From: Gemmatimonadota bacterium
GTDB lineage: Bacteria; Latescibacterota; UBA2968; UBA8231
DNA: 64,000 bases
Reading direction: 5' to 3'
Assembly (NCBI GenBank): GCA_009841115.1
Contig: VXML01000034.1
Coordinates: 144,821 to 208,820, forward strand
Positions 60,973 through 64,000 of this stretch are shown one piece after another. Made by a program: the position numbers and the translations under genes. How positions within the stretch are numbered: position 1 is the first letter of the stretch; each line of letters begins with the position of its first letter. The notes under the pieces are model-generated. The model was not told where the DNA came from. It saw only the letters and a program-made list of their open reading frames with translations, and searched no databases.

Positions 60973-62434
60973 GATCGTACCAGTCCTGCAAGGCCGGATA
61001 GAGTGCCCGATAGCGATCAAAAGCTCGCCGATAGTATTCGACCCGCTCCGGGTCACAGCGCACTGTCTCGGCCAACTTGACCGTGCGCTGGCAGGCGGTG
61101 GCAAAATCCGCATAGAGTTCGCCGCCAACGCCCGCCAACAACGCCGCCCCAACCGCCGACAGATCGTCGGTGGCAATCCGCACCACGTCGCGCCCCAAAA
61201 TATCGGCCTGAATCTGCCGCCACACCTCTGAGTGCGAGCCGCCTTCGCCGATCCGCAACTCGTCAATGGGCAAGCCGATTTCGGCAAAGCAGTCGAGCGA
61301 GTGCCGCAAATCGAAGACGACCCCCTCCAGCACCGCCCGCACCAGATGCCCCTTCGTGTGCCCCAGCGACAACCCGACAAAGCCGCCGCGAGCGTGGGCG
61401 TCGGGACGCGGCGTGGCCCTTCCTTCGAGCCAAGGCATAAAAAACAGCCCCTCGGCGCCAACGGGAACCGCAGCCGCAGCCTCGGTCAATTCTTCATAGC
61501 TTCCCCCGAACTCCTCCTTAAACCACTTGAGCGAGGCCCCTCCAGTAAACGAACAACCCAGCCAAGCGTATTTGCCGGGGATGGGATGGCACATCGGCCA
61601 GAGCTTGTCAAAAGCCCGTGGATCCAGCGTCTCGGCAAAAGCCGTGGCGTGCGCCGCCGTGCCGATCCCCAAGCTGATAATGCCCGGTTCAATCACCCCA
61701 GCGCCGAGAATCATGCAGGGCATGTCTCCGCCGCCAGCGACGACGGGCGTGCCCTTAGCCAACCCAGTCTGCTCGGCAGCCTCTTGGGTTATGGCCCCGA
61801 CCACTTCTGGCGAATCGGCCAAACTTGGGAACAGTCCCACATCGACTTCCAACGCCTCCAAAATTTCCCCGGACCACTGGCGCTCGTGCAGGTCAAAAGC
61901 CGCTGTTGTCGAGGCATCCGACACCTCTGCCGCTATCTGTCCGGTGAGCCGGTAGCGCAGCCAATCCTTGGGCAGCAGCATCCATCGGCTTTGCTTGTAA
62001 ACGTCTGTCGCATGGTCTTTTACCCACAACACCTTTGCCAATGTATTAACTGGCCCCAACCGCATTAGCGTCCGCTCCCGCAGCAAGTCACCCGCGCGCT
62101 GCTCGGCCCAATCGCACTCTGCTTGCGAGCGGTGGTCGAGCCAGATCGGCACCCGCTGCAGGGGCTGCCCGGCGCTATCGACAAATACCGCGCCGTTGAT
62201 CTGCCCCGACAGGCCGACACAGGCGACCTGTGCTGGATCAATATCGGCAATAGCCTGACGCGCAGACGCGCACAGCCCTTGCCACCAATCCTCCGGGTCC
62301 TGCTCGACCCACCCAGGATGCGGCTTGTGGAGCGGATACTCGGCCTGCCCTCTGCCAATGAGGTCGCCTGCCTCGTCGAGGAGGACGGCCTTGGTGCTTC
62401 CCGTGCCCAAATCAATGCCCAGTGCGCAGCGCAT
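60959..62434 (-). CDS. FGGY-family carbohydrate kinase (xylulokinase-like)
   Basis: 491 residues, ATG at 62434 with GGAGGG upstream. Nucleotide motif LGIDLGTGSTKAVLLD, the substrate loop VACVGLSGQINGAVFVD, the catalytic Asp in VVAGGGDMPCMILGAG, and the SFTGGASLKWF segment. Closest in outline to xylulokinase. It phosphorylates a pentulose or other sugar. Cotranscribed with the FAD oxidase (9 bases apart). Confidence 0.9.
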   Translation of the reverse strand: MRCALGIDLGTGSTKAVLLDEAGDLIGRGQAEYPLHKPHPGWVEQDPEDWWQGLCASARQAIADIDPAQVACVGLSGQINGAVFVDSAGQPLQRVPIWLDHRSQAECDWAEQRAGDLLRERTLMRLGPVNTLAKVLWVKDHATDVYKQSRWMLLPKDWLRYRLTGQIAAEVSDASTTAAFDLHERQWSGEILEALEVDVGLFPSLADSPEVVGAITQEAAEQTGLAKGTPVVAGGGDMPCMILGAGVIEPGIISLGIGTAAHATAFAETLDPRAFDKLWPMCHPIPGKYAWLGCSFTGGASLKWFKEEFGGSYEELTEAAAAVPVGAEGLFFMPWLEGRATPRPDAHARGGFVGLSLGHTKGHLVRAVLEGVVFDLRHSLDCFAEIGLPIDELRIGEGGSHSEVWRQIQADILGRDVVRIATDDLSAVGAALLAGVGGELYADFATACQRTVKLAETVRCDPERVEYYRRAFDRYRALYPALQDWYDPSSQ

Positions 62435-62443
62435 CTAACCCTC

Positions 62444-63694
62444 CTATCCGAACCTATCCACGTTGCACAAACTCAGATCAAAACCCGGCTCCTCCCCCTG
62501 CACCACCCACGCAGTCACTACCCCGGTCACCGCCCCCAACGAAACCCCAACCATGGCGTGCCCAGCCGCCACCGTGAGATTGTCGTAGTCCCGCGGCCGC
62601 CCCAAAAAAGGCAAGCCATCCGGCGTACAGGGCCGCAGTCCACGCCACACTTCGATCAACTCTAACGCATCCGGCGTCCATGCCGGTACGTAGCGCGGCA
62701 CCGCATTGACAATCGCGTCGACCCGCCGACGGTTGATCGACGTATCCATGCCTGCCAATTCGAGCGTACCGGCAAAGCGCAGCTTGTCCCCCATCGGGGT
62801 GGTGCCGACGCGGGCTTCCACCATCATCAGCGGTACCTCTGGGCACGGATCCGGCTTGTGGACGGTGACGCTGTACCCTTTGGCCGGCTGCACTGGCAGG
62901 GACAGACCCAGCCCACGGCCCACACCCGGCGACCACGCCCCGCTGCACAGCACGACTTCGTCAACGGCAAAATCCCCGCGCGTCGTCTCGACTACTTTGA
63001 TGCGACGCCCCTGTTTGCCAAACCCCAACACCTCGGTCTTCTCGTTGAGCTGAACCCCTCGCTCGACGCAACGAGCAGCCAAGGCACGCACAAGACGCGC
63101 CGGGTCCAAGTGGGCGTCCTGTGCGTAAAACGCCCCGCCCACGCAGTCCAATTCCACGACCTCAGCGCGCTGCTGCGCCTGTTGAGCATCGACCATCTCT
63201 ACCTCTATCCCTATCTCCTGCATCAGTTCGGCCTCTTCGTGGATGCTTTCCATCCCCTGCTCGGTCTTACACAGCAGGAGTCGGCCTTCGTGCCCAAAGG
63301 CAAAATCCAATTCCGCGGCCAGCGCCTCATAGAGCCGAAAGCTCTCCAAGTGCATATCGCGCAAAAGCGGCATGGCCTGCCGCACCCGCCGCATGGTGCT
63401 GGCCTTGCGGAATTGCCACAGCCAAGCCACAAGGTCGAGATCCCAGCGCCATTTGATGTAGAAGGGGCTGTCCGGGTCGAACATCCACCGCAAGCCTTGG
63501 GCGATGACCCCCGGCTCGGCCAGCGGCACGCTGTGGCTGGGGACGATCAGCCCGGCGTTGCCGTAGGAACTCCCCGCGCAGACCTCGTCCTTTTCGACCA
63601 CAGTAACCTCGCGACCCTGCTCCCGGAGAAAGTGCGCCGTGCAGATACCAACGACGCCACCACCGATAACCAGCACATCTACCTGTTGCGTCAT
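62444..63694 (-). CDS. FAD-dependent amine/D-amino acid oxidoreductase (DadA-like)
   Basis: 416 residues from the ATG at 63694, which follows GAGG by 7 bases; an ATG at 63751 lacks a site. FAD-binding DVLVIGGGVVGICTAHFL, SSYGNAGLIVPSHSVPLAEPG (typical of DadA), and the C-terminal GHAMVGVSLGAVTG. DadA oxidatively deaminates D-amino acids on the membrane side of the cytoplasm. D-amino acid use fits the D-aminoacylase-like hydrolase at 28309. Confidence 0.88.
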   Translation of the reverse strand: MTQQVDVLVIGGGVVGICTAHFLREQGREVTVVEKDEVCAGSSYGNAGLIVPSHSVPLAEPGVIAQGLRWMFDPDSPFYIKWRWDLDLVAWLWQFRKASTMRRVRQAMPLLRDMHLESFRLYEALAAELDFAFGHEGRLLLCKTEQGMESIHEEAELMQEIGIEVEMVDAQQAQQRAEVVELDCVGGAFYAQDAHLDPARLVRALAARCVERGVQLNEKTEVLGFGKQGRRIKVVETTRGDFAVDEVVLCSGAWSPGVGRGLGLSLPVQPAKGYSVTVHKPDPCPEVPLMMVEARVGTTPMGDKLRFAGTLELAGMDTSINRRRVDAIVNAVPRYVPAWTPDALELIEVWRGLRPCTPDGLPFLGRPRDYDNLTVAAGHAMVGVSLGAVTGVVTAWVVQGEEPGFDLSLCNVDRFG

Positions 63695-63908
63695 AGCCAA
63701 GCCTCGCGTTTGTCCGACCGGTTGTGTTTCACTCTGCGTATTCAGGGACATTATACGCTGAAAATCTGCGTTGAGCCACCAACAGAAAGGAACTATCCAT
63801 CCTAGATCGCACCGTGCGCGCCGGATCATCCGCCTGTGCCACCCCATGCGGCCTACTCGACGAACCCCAGCCAATCCGCTCGCGGACGAGGATTATCCGT
63901 TAAGCCCC
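63695..63908. other. Intergenic stretch, no gene seen
   Basis: About 214 bases upstream of the FAD oxidase start (which is read leftward) and left of the promoter. Open frames here are shadows or N-terminal extensions of the oxidase without ribosome-binding sites. Nothing else recognised. Confidence 0.6.
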
Positions 63909-63937
63909 TTGACAGAGAGGCTTTAATATTATATCAT
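63909..63937 (+). promoter_or_regulatory. Sigma-70-type promoter near right edge
   Basis: A perfect TTGACA (63909-63914), a 17-base spacer and TATCAT (63932-63937), in an AT-rich region before the gene that starts at the window edge. Confidence 0.65.
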
Positions 63938-63940
63938 ATA

Positions 63941-63967
63941 TGCTATAACAAATAGCAAAGATGCTAT
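63941..63967. promoter_or_regulatory. Operator-like palindrome TGCTAT-N5-ATAGCA plus a third half-site
   Basis: TGCTAT (63941-63946), five bases, ATAGCA (63952-63957): a perfect 6-bp inverted repeat next to the -10. A further TGCTAT (63962-63967) lies just before the next ATG. Position over the transcription start fits a repressor site. Confidence 0.55.
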
Positions 63968-63969
63968 AA

Positions 63970-64000
63970 ATGCCTTTTGATCATCAACAGATCAAGGAAT
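63970..64000 (+). CDS. Start of a truncated gene at the window edge
   Basis: ATG at 63970 opens MPFDHQQIKE and runs off the end. Too short to identify. No good ribosome-binding site precedes it, but the promoter and operator upstream support a real gene. An autoregulated transcription factor is plausible but only guessed. Confidence 0.4.
   Translation, partial: MPFDHQQIKE

Overview
The window comes from an uncultivated-looking Gram-negative bacterium: it encodes a TonB-dependent outer-membrane receptor, many lipoproteins and apolipoprotein N-acyltransferase. Most of it is GC-rich, with frequent TTG and GTG starts. The abundance of phytanoyl-CoA-type dioxygenases, Gfo/Idh/MocA oxidoreductases, enolase-superfamily enzymes, ceramidase-like proteins and creatininase-family proteins resembles Poribacteria, Latescibacterota or similar lineages. 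That placement is an inference from gene content only; no marker phylogeny was possible.

Layout. 1-3.0 kb: the N-terminal part of a giant secreted Ig-like (He_PIG) repeat protein and an HNH protein. 3.1-16.5 kb: core genes. These are rpsT, a sulfur-carrier cysteine-biosynthesis operon (cysM, JAMM protease, cysO-like carrier, cysK), aspS with residues of a non-discriminating enzyme, a coiled-coil lipoprotein and a LysM protein, then phoH-pgpH-ybeY-corC, initiator tRNA-fMet, an orphan sigma region 4 protein and lnt. 16.4-23.1 kb: a packed nine-gene minus-strand operon (sugar-acid or hydroxy-compound catabolism, MATE exporter, alkyltransferase-like repair protein, cupins). 23.2-29.9 kb: 3-hydroxyisobutyrate dehydrogenase-like enzyme, a KDG-kinase-like cluster and a D-aminoacylase-like hydrolase. 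29.9-43.0 kb: a long minus-strand run with P450, CoA-transferase, galactokinase-like kinase, TonB receptor, lipoproteins, enolase-family enzyme, M42 peptidase and sodium symporter. 43.2-44.2 kb: an oxidoreductase. 44.2-47.1 kb: a lower-GC accessory island with Uma2 nuclease, decayed antitoxin genes, DUF433, and a Phd-HEPN pair. 47.2-63.7 kb: more catabolic operons (PHP/DUF3604 hydrolase, 2-hydroxyacid dehydrogenase, two dehydratase-like enolases, creatininase, serine hydrolase, GNAT, SIS-like, two ceramidase-like proteins, another enolase, xylulokinase-like kinase, FAD amine oxidoreductase). The right edge holds a promoter with an operator-like palindrome and the first codons of another gene.

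Working together: most of the window looks like a scavenger's catabolic inventory for sugar acids, amino sugars, acylated amino acids and lipid-like substrates. The best candidates for less-described biology are the Phd-HEPN gene pair, the cysteine operon whose carrier ends in Gly-Gly-Ser beside a JAMM protease, the paired ceramidase homologues lacking the nucleophilic serine, and the two enolase-family proteins lacking the third acidic metal ligand. All functions are read from motifs by eye; no database search was run.
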